Shown: in pieces, positions 56,931 to 64,000 of the stretch | Layout of the letters: every line of letters starts with the position of its first letter | Position numbering within the stretch: the first letter of the stretch is position 1 | Virus record (IMG/VR): IMGVR_UViG_3300023184_000024 | Location: 1-64,000 of that record | Source of the DNA: a virus | DNA length: 64,000 nt | Strand: one strand, 5' to 3' | The notes under the pieces: model-generated | What the model was told of the DNA's origin: nothing | The model's input: only the letters and a program-made list of their open reading frames with translations | Databases searched by the model: none | Translations under genes and position numbers: made by a program

Positions 56931-56931
56931 C

Positions 56932-57312
56932 ATGACTGATAAATTTATTATTAACGATTTACCCAATGGCACATACAGTGTAACTTGGCCAGGGCATGAA
57001 CACATTGTGGTCAATAATCCCGGCAAAGTACTAAAGTTGCTGGAGATCATGTTTGATGTTGTGGGTGTAGATGAAGCCATGATTGGTTTGTACGAACGGG
57101 GCAGAGACAACCACTGGCGCACCATGCACATTTCAAATATGCTATGGTTAGAAGATCATGTTCGTGAACACATGGCCAAACGGCTGGCAGAATATACTAT
57201 ACCAGGTGTAAGATTTACAGACATTTATCAAGCAGAGAAGTTCAAGAATCACATGGAAAAACTGTTGGTCTGGGCCAGACTCAGCAACGGAATGTCATGG
57301 TGCCATGAGTGA
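56932..57312 (+). CDS. Hypothetical protein (126 aa)
   Basis: It begins just after the hairpin with no Shine-Dalgarno site apart from AGGAC inside the stem. It contains VTWPGHEHIVVNNPGKVLKL, then a helical region (HVREHMAKRLAEYTI) and LLVWARLSNGMSWCHE at the end. Overlaps the next gene by 8 bases. Not identified. Confidence 0.66.
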   Translation: MTDKFIINDLPNGTYSVTWPGHEHIVVNNPGKVLKLLEIMFDVVGVDEAMIGLYERGRDNHWRTMHISNMLWLEDHVREHMAKRLAEYTIPGVRFTDIYQAEKFKNHMEKLLVWARLSNGMSWCHE

Positions 57313-57604
57313 TTTAGAAAACGAAATAGCCCAGACTCTAGCTGACGAAATTGCCAAAGAAATAGACAAAGAAATACTAGATACATTTATGACGGACATA
57401 TTAGTAGAAGAAGGTTGGATAAAAACTAAAATCAATCCTGCGTTTCCACCTAACGGAATGATGTCTGGCAGTTTCAATGAATGGTACAGCCAAACCGCAG
57501 AATGGGTACACTTAAACGCCCAAGGTGACTACAAGTTGTTAAAAGGTCAGTGGTTATTCAAGGACCCCAAAGACGCCACTGCGTTCTTATTGAGGTGGTC
57601 ATGA
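57305..57604 (+). CDS. Protein with a C-terminal Trp-ending module (99 aa)
   Basis: The N-terminus is a regular acidic helix (ENEIAQTLADEIAKEIDKEI). The C-terminal part (YKLLKGQWLFKDPKDATAFL, then LRWS) shares the F-K/D-x-x-D-A-x-x-F-hydrophobic-W ending with the proteins at 9954 and 20982. Conserved in marine T4-like phages as I recall; function unknown. Confidence 0.68.
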   Translation: MSDLENEIAQTLADEIAKEIDKEILDTFMTDILVEEGWIKTKINPAFPPNGMMSGSFNEWYSQTAEWVHLNAQGDYKLLKGQWLFKDPKDATAFLLRWS

Positions 57605-57623
57605 CAACGACATAATTATTAAC

Positions 57624-58418
57624 ATGAGTGACTTTTACACAGTGTTGGGTGTTGGCAAAACAGCATCTGCCGACGAAATTAAACGTGCCTATAGGAAGCT
57701 GGCCAGCCAACACCATCCCGACAAAGGTGGTGACACAAAGAAATTCCAGGAAGTTGAAGAAGCTTATCGCACCCTGAGTGATCCGGCACAGCGACAGGCC
57801 TACGACAACCCTCGACCACAGCATAACAGCATGCATGGTCAACATCCAGGATTCAATTTCAACGAAATATTCAATATGTTTGGCGCAAGGTTTGGGCCAG
57901 GCGCGGATCATTTTGCCGGCGGTCAACAACGTAGCGCCAGGATAAGCTTGTGGATAAAACTGTCAGATATTGTTGATGGCGGTCCCAGGGTAATCGGGGT
58001 TAATACATCAACCGGCAGCAAAAACATAGAGATACAAATACCTGCCGGCATTGATGATGGCGATAATGTTCGATATGCACAAATCTTGGATGGCAATGAC
58101 TTAATTGTACAATTCCGTGTACAACCTGAGCCTGGATGGGAACGACAAGGTAGCACATTAATTACCGCAATAACTGTGGACTTCTGGGATTTGATACTGG
58201 GCGGAGAGCCCATGGTAAAAACCTTGAATGATCGAACATTGGCCATGACCATTGCTCCAATGACTCAGCCCGGCACTACCCTGCGTATTCGTGGATTTGG
58301 GTTGCCGGCCAAACAAGGAGGCCCCAAGGGGGACCTGTTAGTAAAACTCAATGCTGAATTACCAAAAAATATTCCTGATAATTTAAAGGATATAATTCGG
58401 CAAACTCGTGGTCAATAA
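57624..58418 (+). CDS. DnaJ/CbpA-like J-domain protein (264 aa)
   Basis: The J domain occupies residues 1-65, with His31-Pro-Asp in QHHPDKGGD and helix III (FQEVEEAYRTLSDPAQRQAY). A short G/F-like linker follows, with no zinc fingers, then a substrate-binding C-terminal domain (ISLWIKLSDIVDGGPRVIGV, VRIRGFGLPAKQGGPKGDLL-like region). This is the CbpA type and should activate host DnaK. No phage DnaK is visible. It precedes clpA by 66 bases. Confidence 0.92.
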   Translation: MSDFYTVLGVGKTASADEIKRAYRKLASQHHPDKGGDTKKFQEVEEAYRTLSDPAQRQAYDNPRPQHNSMHGQHPGFNFNEIFNMFGARFGPGADHFAGGQQRSARISLWIKLSDIVDGGPRVIGVNTSTGSKNIEIQIPAGIDDGDNVRYAQILDGNDLIVQFRVQPEPGWERQGSTLITAITVDFWDLILGGEPMVKTLNDRTLAMTIAPMTQPGTTLRIRGFGLPAKQGGPKGDLLVKLNAELPKNIPDNLKDIIRQTRGQ

Positions 58419-58422
58419 ATAT

Positions 58423-58451
58423 TTGAGTTTATCGTAGAACTATGCTACAAT
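58423..58451 (+). promoter_or_regulatory. sigma70-type promoter
   Basis: TTGAGT at 58423-58428, 17-base spacer, TACAAT at 58446-58451, about 34 bases before the clpA ATG, which has TAAGGA upstream. Confidence 0.72.
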
Positions 58452-58484
58452 AACATTGCACTGTAGCTAAAAATTAAGGAAACT

Positions 58485-60746
58485 ATGCAGAACCCGGAAA
58501 TTGAACAAATTGTAGACAATGCAGTCAAGATTGCACGTAGTAAAACTCATGCGTATGTGTTGACCGAGCATTTACTGCTGTCTATGTTGGCCCATGCCCC
58601 ATTTAGAACTGTGTTGGTCAAGTTTGGCACAGATGTAGACATGCTGGAAAAAGAAGTAAACGGATATCTCGACAGTCTAGTCAATCTCATTGACATCAGC
58701 GAGGATCTCAGGCCAAGAAAAACCAATACCTTGGAACGATTGTTTAATCGTGCACTCACGCAGGTGATGTTTACTGGCCGACGTGCTATTACCACAGCAG
58801 ATTTGTATTTGTCAATAATGAATGAATCAAACAGCCATGCACATTATTTCTTGTTAAAATACGGAGTATCCAAACAAGAGTTTATTAAATTCTGGGACTC
58901 TCATTACAATCACAACGATTCCCGCATTGATGATGCGCAGGCCAACGAAATCCTTGAAGAATACTGTATCAACATGTCCGGCCTGGCCCAGGCAGATAGA
59001 TTGGAACCAGTGATTGGTCGCGAACAAGAGTTAGAAGAATTAATCACAGTGCTGGCTCGTAGGTTCAAAGCCAATGTACTCATGGTGGGTGACCCCGGCG
59101 TAGGAAAAACAGCCATAGTTGAAGGACTGGCACAGCGTATTGCAAAAAATACAGTGCCAGAATTTTTAAAGAATCACGAAGTCTGGGGTTTAGAAATTGG
59201 TAATCTGTTGGCCGGCAGTAAGTATCGCGGAGACTTTGAAGAAAAACTCAAGCATATTATCAAGGCCCTGGAACACAAAAAAAATTGTGTGCTGTTCATC
59301 GACGAAGCGCACACCATGAAAGGTGCAGGGTCAACCAGTGGATCCAGTCTGGACTTTGCCAACATGATCAAGCCGGCCATTACCAAAGGTGTGCTCAAAG
59401 TTGTGGCAAGTACAACCTGGGAAGAGTACTACGAAAGCTTTGAAAAGGATCGTGCGTTGATGCGCCGTTTCCATAGACTCAGCATCGACGAACCGTCACG
59501 TGAAAACACAGAAAAGATCTTGATTGGCCTGAGCCCACGTTTGGAAAAGTTTCACAATGTCATGATTGACACTGACGCAATCACAGCGGCAGTGGAACTG
59601 AGTGCAAGATACATTCATGATAAAAAGAACCCCGACAAAAGCATTGATCTAATTGATGCTGCCTGTGCCAGAGAACGTGTCAAGGACCAAGGCAGTGTCA
59701 CCATCAACAAAGATTTGATTCTTGCGCAGGTCAGTCGTATTGCCAATGTGCCAATGGATAGACTGCAAAATGCACAAAGTAAACGAATACTTGAATTGGA
59801 AAGCAATGTCAAACAAAGAATTTACGGCCAAGACCAAGTCATTGAGCCAGTGCTGGAAAGAGTCTACGTTAGTTTTGCCGGGCTGAACAATCCCACTAAA
59901 CCAATGTCTAGTTTCTTGTTTTTAGGACCAACTGGCACAGGTAAAACAGAATTTGCAAAAACTTTGGCAGATAATCTAGACATGAAATTGTTAAAATATG
60001 ACATGAGCGAGTACCAGGAAAAACACACTGTGAGCAGTTTAATCGGTGCACCCCCGGGCTACGTGGGCTACGAAGACAGCAACTTAGCCGGCGGCAAACT
60101 GATCAACGATCTGAGCAAAAATCCATTTTCAATTTTGCTGTTTGACGAAATTGAAAAAGCGCACCCAGATGTCAGTAATATATTGTTGCAAATGTTGGAC
60201 GAAGGCAAGATCACAGGAAGCAACGGCAAGACAGTTGACTGTAAGAACACCATCATCATCATGACTTCAAACTTGGGTGCAAGAGACAACGAAAACAACA
60301 ACATTGGTTTCAGCGTTGATCTAACTCGCACCGGCAGTGAAGACAAGGCTTTGAAAGATTTCTTCAAGCCCGAATTGCGCAATCGCATTGACATGATTTG
60401 TAAATTTAATCCATTGAATCAATTGGCTATTAAGAAGATTGTGGTCAAGTTCATCGACGAACTCAAGCAAAGTTTAGTGGAACGACAAGTTAAACTCAAC
60501 TTCAGCGAAGCTGCCATTGATCTACTGGCCAAAGAAGGCTATGATCCTAAAATGGGTGCAAGACCGTTGTCACGAAAAATTGATGAATTAATACGTGTAC
60601 CATTGAGTCGCAAAATTTTGTTCGAACGTCTTGAAAATTGTGTCGTAGACGTTGATGTTGCTGATGAGAAAATTAAATTTTCTCACATTGATTCCGCTGT
60701 AGTACAACCCAAGGTTGATAATAATGGATACATTGTCCTTGACTAA
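58485..60746 (+). CDS. clpA: ClpA-type AAA+ unfoldase with ClpP-docking loop (753 aa)
   Basis: The order is that of ClpA: an N domain (1-145) with two helical repeats; AAA module 1 with Walker A GDPGVGKT at 202-209, Walker B VLFIDEAHTM and arginine-finger region; AAA module 2 with GPTGTGKT at 481-488 and LLFDEIEKAHPDV; then the D2 small domain. No ClpB-type middle coiled coil is present. Ile607-Gly-Phe609 is the IGF tripeptide that docks ClpA/ClpX to ClpP. It would feed substrates to ClpP (phage copy at 195 or host). Confidence 0.95.
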   Translation: MQNPEIEQIVDNAVKIARSKTHAYVLTEHLLLSMLAHAPFRTVLVKFGTDVDMLEKEVNGYLDSLVNLIDISEDLRPRKTNTLERLFNRALTQVMFTGRRAITTADLYLSIMNESNSHAHYFLLKYGVSKQEFIKFWDSHYNHNDSRIDDAQANEILEEYCINMSGLAQADRLEPVIGREQELEELITVLARRFKANVLMVGDPGVGKTAIVEGLAQRIAKNTVPEFLKNHEVWGLEIGNLLAGSKYRGDFEEKLKHIIKALEHKKNCVLFIDEAHTMKGAGSTSGSSLDFANMIKPAITKGVLKVVASTTWEEYYESFEKDRALMRRFHRLSIDEPSRENTEKILIGLSPRLEKFHNVMIDTDAITAAVELSARYIHDKKNPDKSIDLIDAACARERVKDQGSVTINKDLILAQVSRIANVPMDRLQNAQSKRILELESNVKQRIYGQDQVIEPVLERVYVSFAGLNNPTKPMSSFLFLGPTGTGKTEFAKTLADNLDMKLLKYDMSEYQEKHTVSSLIGAPPGYVGYEDSNLAGGKLINDLSKNPFSILLFDEIEKAHPDVSNILLQMLDEGKITGSNGKTVDCKNTIIIMTSNLGARDNENNNIGFSVDLTRTGSEDKALKDFFKPELRNRIDMICKFNPLNQLAIKKIVVKFIDELKQSLVERQVKLNFSEAAIDLLAKEGYDPKMGARPLSRKIDELIRVPLSRKILFERLENCVVDVDVADEKIKFSHIDSAVVQPKVDNNGYIVLD

Positions 60747-61443
60747 TTACACCCTTGAGACATCCAGCACTGATCGGTTGTACTACGATCAGTATGAATA
60801 CTGCATGAAATTTGAATTTTCTGAAATTTGTTGTCTTCGTGGGTTTCCCAAAGACACACAGAGATGTCATACTCATATTGAAACTGCGTATCGTCGACGT
60901 GTGGAATGGAATGATCGATATGATCGGCGCATTAACTACGGCGGTTCTTGGCGGCGAAGACGTGACAAGGAATTTCCCGAGTCGACAAAAGAACTACACA
61001 TTTTAGCCAAAGCTTTGCTTGACAACAACGACTCATACAAACTGGTCAACTACGGGCAATGTGCATTTTTGTACTCGAATAATCTAAATTGGTTGGAACA
61101 AATTTCTATACTGCCCGGGGTAGATCAACCGGCATTTGTCAAAGCAGTGGTATCAAGACCGCGAGATACTGTGGTGTTAAAAAATCCTGCATTTTCTAAC
61201 AGAACTTACTTCAAAGATGTTGTAATTAACAAGTCAGAAAAATCAGCAATTCTTGCGTTTTTTAAACAGCAACAAGATATTAAACTAAGTCCGGGATTCG
61301 CTAAGTGGGTGTCTAGTAACAGTTTATACATCATGCGTTATATGTTTGTTGATCATAACCACAAGGCTTTCCTGACAATGCTGGGATTGATTTGTCCTAG
61401 ATTGGTAAGAAAAACTGTTGATATAATTGAAATAAATAACTGA
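60724..61443 (+). CDS. Conserved T4-like phage hypothetical protein (239 aa)
   Basis: ATG 60724 overlaps the clpA end by 23 bases. It contains YYDQYEYCMKFEFSEICCLR, a basic stretch (RRINYGGSWRRRRDKEF) and NRTYFKDVVINKSEKSAILA. Proteins of this look recur in T4-like marine phages near structural genes; no function is known to me. Contains two adjacent Cys but no metal motif. Confidence 0.66.
   Translation: MDTLSLTNYTLETSSTDRLYYDQYEYCMKFEFSEICCLRGFPKDTQRCHTHIETAYRRRVEWNDRYDRRINYGGSWRRRRDKEFPESTKELHILAKALLDNNDSYKLVNYGQCAFLYSNNLNWLEQISILPGVDQPAFVKAVVSRPRDTVVLKNPAFSNRTYFKDVVINKSEKSAILAFFKQQQDIKLSPGFAKWVSSNSLYIMRYMFVDHNHKAFLTMLGLICPRLVRKTVDIIEINN
61433..61438 (+). promoter_or_regulatory. Late-type promoter element TAAATA
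   Basis: AATAAATAACTG at 61431-61442 overlaps the stop of the preceding gene and ends 7 bases before the ATG at 61446, another near-leaderless arrangement. Confidence 0.48.
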
Positions 61444-61445
61444 CT

Positions 61446-61610
61446 ATGGCAAAAATACACGAAGAAGTAGTTGTGATCAAACTCTCAAAACTGATCAAAG
61501 ATAACGATGCCAGCATTGAAATTGCCAATGCTGAAATTGTTGCTGCCTTGCAAAGCATAGCCGAAGAGCTGGCCGGCGCAGGTGTTGTTGTGGAAGCAGA
61601 TCGAGCATAA
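61446..61610 (+). CDS. Small helical protein (54 aa)
   Basis: It starts 2 bases after the previous stop. The sequence MAKIHEEVVVIKLSKLIKDN, then a Glu/Ala-rich helix (EIVAALQSIAEELAGAGVVV), suggests a strand plus two helices. The stop overlaps the next ATG by one base (TAATG). It precedes two virion-like genes and may be part of the same structural set. No family recognised. Confidence 0.6.
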   Translation: MAKIHEEVVVIKLSKLIKDNDASIEIANAEIVAALQSIAEELAGAGVVVEADRA

Positions 61611-61978
61611 TGAAGACTACAACGCTACAATTGTTGCCTACTACCACACATGGTACACCATCGGGCAATTATGATGGTAGCAGTCTGGACTGGGCCGGCA
61701 TTGACCAGCAGGCCGCAAATTATTACGGCGGCTTTGGTGGCCTACAAACATTGGCCTATTATCTAAACGGATTTGAAGGCCACATCATTGTTGAAGCCAG
61801 TTTAGAAAGTGAGCCGGCATCGGATGCCGACTGGTTCAAAGTTGATGATTTTGACAGCACTTCATCGGCAACCACCAACAACTTTAGTAGAAACGTAACT
61901 GGCAATTTTACCTGGTTACGTGCTCGCGTTGAACTGTTTTCTGCAGGAACAATTACTAAATTAATGTTGTCTTATTGA
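61610..61978 (+). CDS. Virion-like small protein (122 aa)
   Basis: A beta-sandwich-type sequence: LDWAGIDQQAANYYGGFGGL, FEGHIIVEASLESEPASDAD, WFKVDDFDSTSSATTNNFSR and WLRARVELFSAGTITKLMLS. Such proteins are conserved among marine T4-like phages as presumptive structural components. A carbohydrate-binding-like fold is possible. Confidence 0.68.
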   Translation: MKTTTLQLLPTTTHGTPSGNYDGSSLDWAGIDQQAANYYGGFGGLQTLAYYLNGFEGHIIVEASLESEPASDADWFKVDDFDSTSSATTNNFSRNVTGNFTWLRARVELFSAGTITKLMLSY

Positions 61979-61979
61979 T

Positions 61980-62414
61980 ATGGATACTTCAACGCTGACA
62001 TTTGATGCAGTGGCATCAGCACCTGGATTAACTCTAACTGTTACTTTTGATCAAGAAACAGTGTTTGATGGCCCAGTAGATGGCAATGTTGTGCATGTAA
62101 AACATCAATTCAATGATGACAGTGACCTCGATCATCTGCTAGAAATTACCATGCAAGGCAAAACCGCCAGAGATACCCAAGTCGACGAGCATGGCAACAT
62201 TGTCAGCGATGTTACATTAACTGTTTCAAATATTGCGCTAGACGACATTGTGCTCAGCAGTTCCTTGCTGGCAAACTGCAATTATCATCATAATTTCAAT
62301 GGCAGTCAACCTGATATCATTGATGAATTTCATGGTATAATGGGCTGTAATGGCACAGTGAAAATACCATTCAAATCGCCAATCTACATTTGGCTGCTTG
62401 AAAACATGGCCTGA
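61980..62414 (+). CDS. Carbohydrate-binding-like small protein (144 aa)
   Basis: The pattern LTFDAVASAPGLTLTVTFDQ, VVHVKHQFNDDSDLDHLLEI, TMQGKTARDTQVDEHGNIV and LTVSNIALDDIVLSSSL fits a beta-sandwich like certain CBM domains. It overlaps the radical SAM gene start by one base, so the two are translationally coupled. It may be the substrate or carrier of that enzyme, or a structural protein. Confidence 0.66.
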   Translation: MDTSTLTFDAVASAPGLTLTVTFDQETVFDGPVDGNVVHVKHQFNDDSDLDHLLEITMQGKTARDTQVDEHGNIVSDVTLTVSNIALDDIVLSSSLLANCNYHHNFNGSQPDIIDEFHGIMGCNGTVKIPFKSPIYIWLLENMA

Positions 62415-63394
62415 TGACAACAGTTGATCAACTACACGAAATAGTTTTTGAAGCCACAAGTCATTGTAATCTGCATTGTCCACAATGCGAGCGTTATGAT
62501 CAAGATGGATACCTTCATCCAAAGTTAACCCCTCAACACATCGATTTTGATCTTGTCAAGCAAAACATCAATGTTGCCCAGCTTGTTGGATTAAAGAATG
62601 TAACCTTTGAAGGCAACTACGGCGACATATTGATGCACCCACGTGCTCGAGAGTTGTTTGATTTATTTTCAACAGTGGAACGTGTTGCAGCCACCACCAA
62701 CGGAAGTTTACGCAACAAAGCTTGGTGGGCCGACCTAGGGCGCAACAGCAAAGTTGATGTTATGTTCAGCATAGATGGACTTGAAGATACCAACCATGTT
62801 TACCGCATCAATTCAAACTGGCAACGCATCATGGAAAATGCAGAAAGTTTTATTTCTGCTGGTGGACAAGCATACTGGAAATTTATAGTATTCAAGCACA
62901 ACGAACACCAACTTGATCAAGCAAGAGAACTGAGCAAGACCATGGGCTTCCAAGATTTCCATTGGCAGTACAGTGATCGCAGTTGGTTTCAAGGAAGAGT
63001 TTGGCCTGTCAAAGTTGAAGGGCAGTATCTCTACGACCTAGAACCCGCAAAATCAGTCACTGCCAATACCTCTACTCCAGCTGTGATTACTTTGGACAAG
63101 ATTAAAAAGAAGAATTATACCAATCCTGTGCAGAAGTGTTTTTTGCCACAAGGCAGGCTCTACATCAACAGCAAAGGGCATGTTTTGCCCTGTTGTATGA
63201 CCAGTGGCAAAACCTGGGGGCACGATCTTGAAAGCCGTATGTGGCAACGTTTAATAGGCGACATAAACAGCATTGATCTACATCATCACACACTTGAAGA
63301 TATATTAAACAGTGACTTTTATCAGCATCGTTTGATCAACAGTTTTTCCGGCAGTCCCTACACGCATCCTTCGTGTGTGGCCTATTGCGGATAA
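62414..63394 (+). CDS. Twitch/SPASM-type radical SAM enzyme, copy 2 (326 aa)
   Basis: Cys18, Cys22 and Cys25 (TSHCNLHCPQC) form the SAM cluster site. FSIDGLEDTNHVYR and WKFIVFKHNEHQLD repeat motifs of the minus-strand paralogue at 40715. C-terminal cysteines in KCFLPQGRLYINSKGHVLPC and SCVAYCG suit a second cluster. It is coupled to a virion-like protein gene upstream and followed by a late-promoter nucleotidyltransferase. Substrate unknown; virion protein modification is one possibility. Confidence 0.87.
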   Translation: MTTVDQLHEIVFEATSHCNLHCPQCERYDQDGYLHPKLTPQHIDFDLVKQNINVAQLVGLKNVTFEGNYGDILMHPRARELFDLFSTVERVAATTNGSLRNKAWWADLGRNSKVDVMFSIDGLEDTNHVYRINSNWQRIMENAESFISAGGQAYWKFIVFKHNEHQLDQARELSKTMGFQDFHWQYSDRSWFQGRVWPVKVEGQYLYDLEPAKSVTANTSTPAVITLDKIKKKNYTNPVQKCFLPQGRLYINSKGHVLPCCMTSGKTWGHDLESRMWQRLIGDINSIDLHHHTLEDILNSDFYQHRLINSFSGSPYTHPSCVAYCG

Positions 63395-63396
63395 CG

Positions 63397-63404
63397 TATA
63401 AATA
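63397..63404 (+). promoter_or_regulatory. Late promoter TATAAATA
   Basis: A perfect T4-late consensus TATAAATA at 63397-63404 lies 6 bases before the ATG at 63411. Together with 41707 it is the best late-promoter match in the window. Confidence 0.8.
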
Positions 63405-63410
63405 CCATAT

Positions 63411-64000
63411 ATGAAAAAATTAGTGATTATTCCCGGTGGCTTTCACCCGTTCCATGCAGGACACAAGGCTTTGTATGACAAAGCAGTTGAAGCATTTCCT
63501 TCAGCTGATGTTTATATTGCAGCCACTGATGATCGTAGTGAGCGACCGTTTCCTTTTGCTATCAAGAAAAAACTAGCACAACTGGCCGGTGTGCCACCAC
63601 ATAGATTTATACAAGTCAAGAGTCCGTTTAAACCCGACGAAATTACCAGCCACTATCCTGACAATGATACACAGTTAATATTTGTCAAGAGTCAAAAGAA
63701 TGCCAAAAATGGACCTGATCCTGAAGGACCATTCCCGGCCGAAGTAGATCCCAAAACCGGGCAATTGCCCTTAGTCACTCGCGGTGCTAGAAAAGGGCAA
63801 CCTGTGAGTGATTGGTTGCAGTACTACAAGCGCAATGGCCTTGCCCCAATGAGTCAACACGGTTATTTGAAGTACCTACCTGTGCATGAATTCAATGGCA
63901 TGACATCAGGCAGTGAAATTCGTGCCAAGTGGGCCAACTATGATGATGCTACCAAAGCACAGTTGGTTAACATCATGTACCCAACCACAGTTAATAATCC
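63411..64000 (+). CDS. HxGH nucleotidyltransferase-like late protein (partial, N-terminal 196 aa)
   Basis: MKKLVIIPGGFHPFHAGHKA shows the HxGH adenylyl/cytidylyltransferase motif at the start; the later GMTSGSEIRAKWANYDDATK resembles the ISxTxxR-type end motif. The protein continues beyond the window. In T4-like marine phages similar proteins occur in the late region, sometimes as the front domain of a structural gene. The substrate (NMN, CTP or other) is unknown. Confidence 0.78.
   Translation, partial: MKKLVIIPGGFHPFHAGHKALYDKAVEAFPSADVYIAATDDRSERPFPFAIKKKLAQLAGVPPHRFIQVKSPFKPDEITSHYPDNDTQLIFVKSQKNAKNGPDPEGPFPAEVDPKTGQLPLVTRGARKGQPVSDWLQYYKRNGLAPMSQHGYLKYLPVHEFNGMTSGSEIRAKWANYDDATKAQLVNIMYPTTVNN

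Noticed and set aside
1-64000. tRNA genes, CRISPR arrays, insertion sequences and integrase/attachment sites
   Set aside because: None was recognised by eye: no cloverleaf with a T-loop, no regularly spaced repeats with spacers, no transposase or integrase. A tRNA scan could still reveal one in a short gap.

Overview
The window is a tightly packed stretch of a tailed-phage genome of the T4-like (contractile-tail) superfamily, carried by a phage of an aquatic heterotrophic bacterium. The phage assignment rests on a sliding-clamp-loader ATPase (gp44 type), PhoH, a MazG-like pyrophosphohydrolase, a run of long repetitive fibre/baseplate-like genes (23.4-35.8 kb), a lysis cassette (53.1-56.7 kb), almost no intergenic DNA, frequent 1-4 bp start/stop overlaps, and TAAATA/TATAAATA late-promoter motifs in front of virion genes. 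The host is inferred, at low confidence, to be a planktonic proteobacterium (perhaps Burkholderiales): the sigma70-type promoters are near consensus, and the Bug/TctC-type solute-binding protein belongs to a family that is very large in that order. No rRNA, CRISPR or tRNA was recognised, and no gap without a gene exceeds about 235 bases.

Layout. 0-4.6 kb: ClpP, four tiny overlapping minus-strand genes, and a series of small early genes each behind a near-identical TTGACC-N17-TATAAT promoter. 4.7-8.8 kb: an overlapping operon with a 2OG-Fe(II)-oxygenase-like protein, a B12-type radical SAM enzyme, a glycosyltransferase-like protein and a cupin. 8.8-22 kb: mostly small early genes, with a ParB-like protein, a SleB-type hydrolase, an epimerase fused to a small C-terminal domain, NadE overlapping a 7Fe ferredoxin, a metallophosphoesterase, translation initiation factor IF-1, and superoxide dismutase. 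22.3-23.3 kb: HNH endonuclease and an IscA/ErpA-type Fe-S carrier. 23.4-35.8 kb: fibre, collagen-like and Ig-like virion proteins interrupted by a heme oxygenase and a glycosyltransferase. 35.8-43.7 kb: conserved virion/replication genes, a GroES-like protein, the clamp loader, a twitch-type radical SAM enzyme and PhoH. 43.7-53.1 kb: an accessory island of SGNH hydrolases, a methyltransferase, a TctC-like periplasmic binding protein, five or six sulfotransferase-like P-loop proteins, an oxygenase and a kinase-nucleotidyltransferase fusion. 53.1-56.7 kb: GH19 endolysin, spanin-like pair and holin-like protein. 57-64 kb: DnaJ, ClpA with a ClpP-docking loop, virion proteins, a second twitch radical SAM enzyme and a truncated nucleotidyltransferase.

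How it works together. Two promoter classes are visible: host-type sigma70 promoters with an almost invariant 17-base spacer, and T4-late-like TAAATA elements. In both classes several start codons lie only 4-7 bases after the -10-like element, which implies leaderless mRNAs. Two sigma70 promoters have their -10 box inside an intrinsic-terminator hairpin. Functionally the phage appears to carry its own proteostasis set (ClpA, ClpP, DnaJ, GroES-like), an iron/redox set (ferredoxin, Fe-S carrier, SOD, heme oxygenase), a translation factor, and a surface- or small-molecule-modification island whose most economical reading is sulfation. All functions are read from sequence motifs only; no database search was run.
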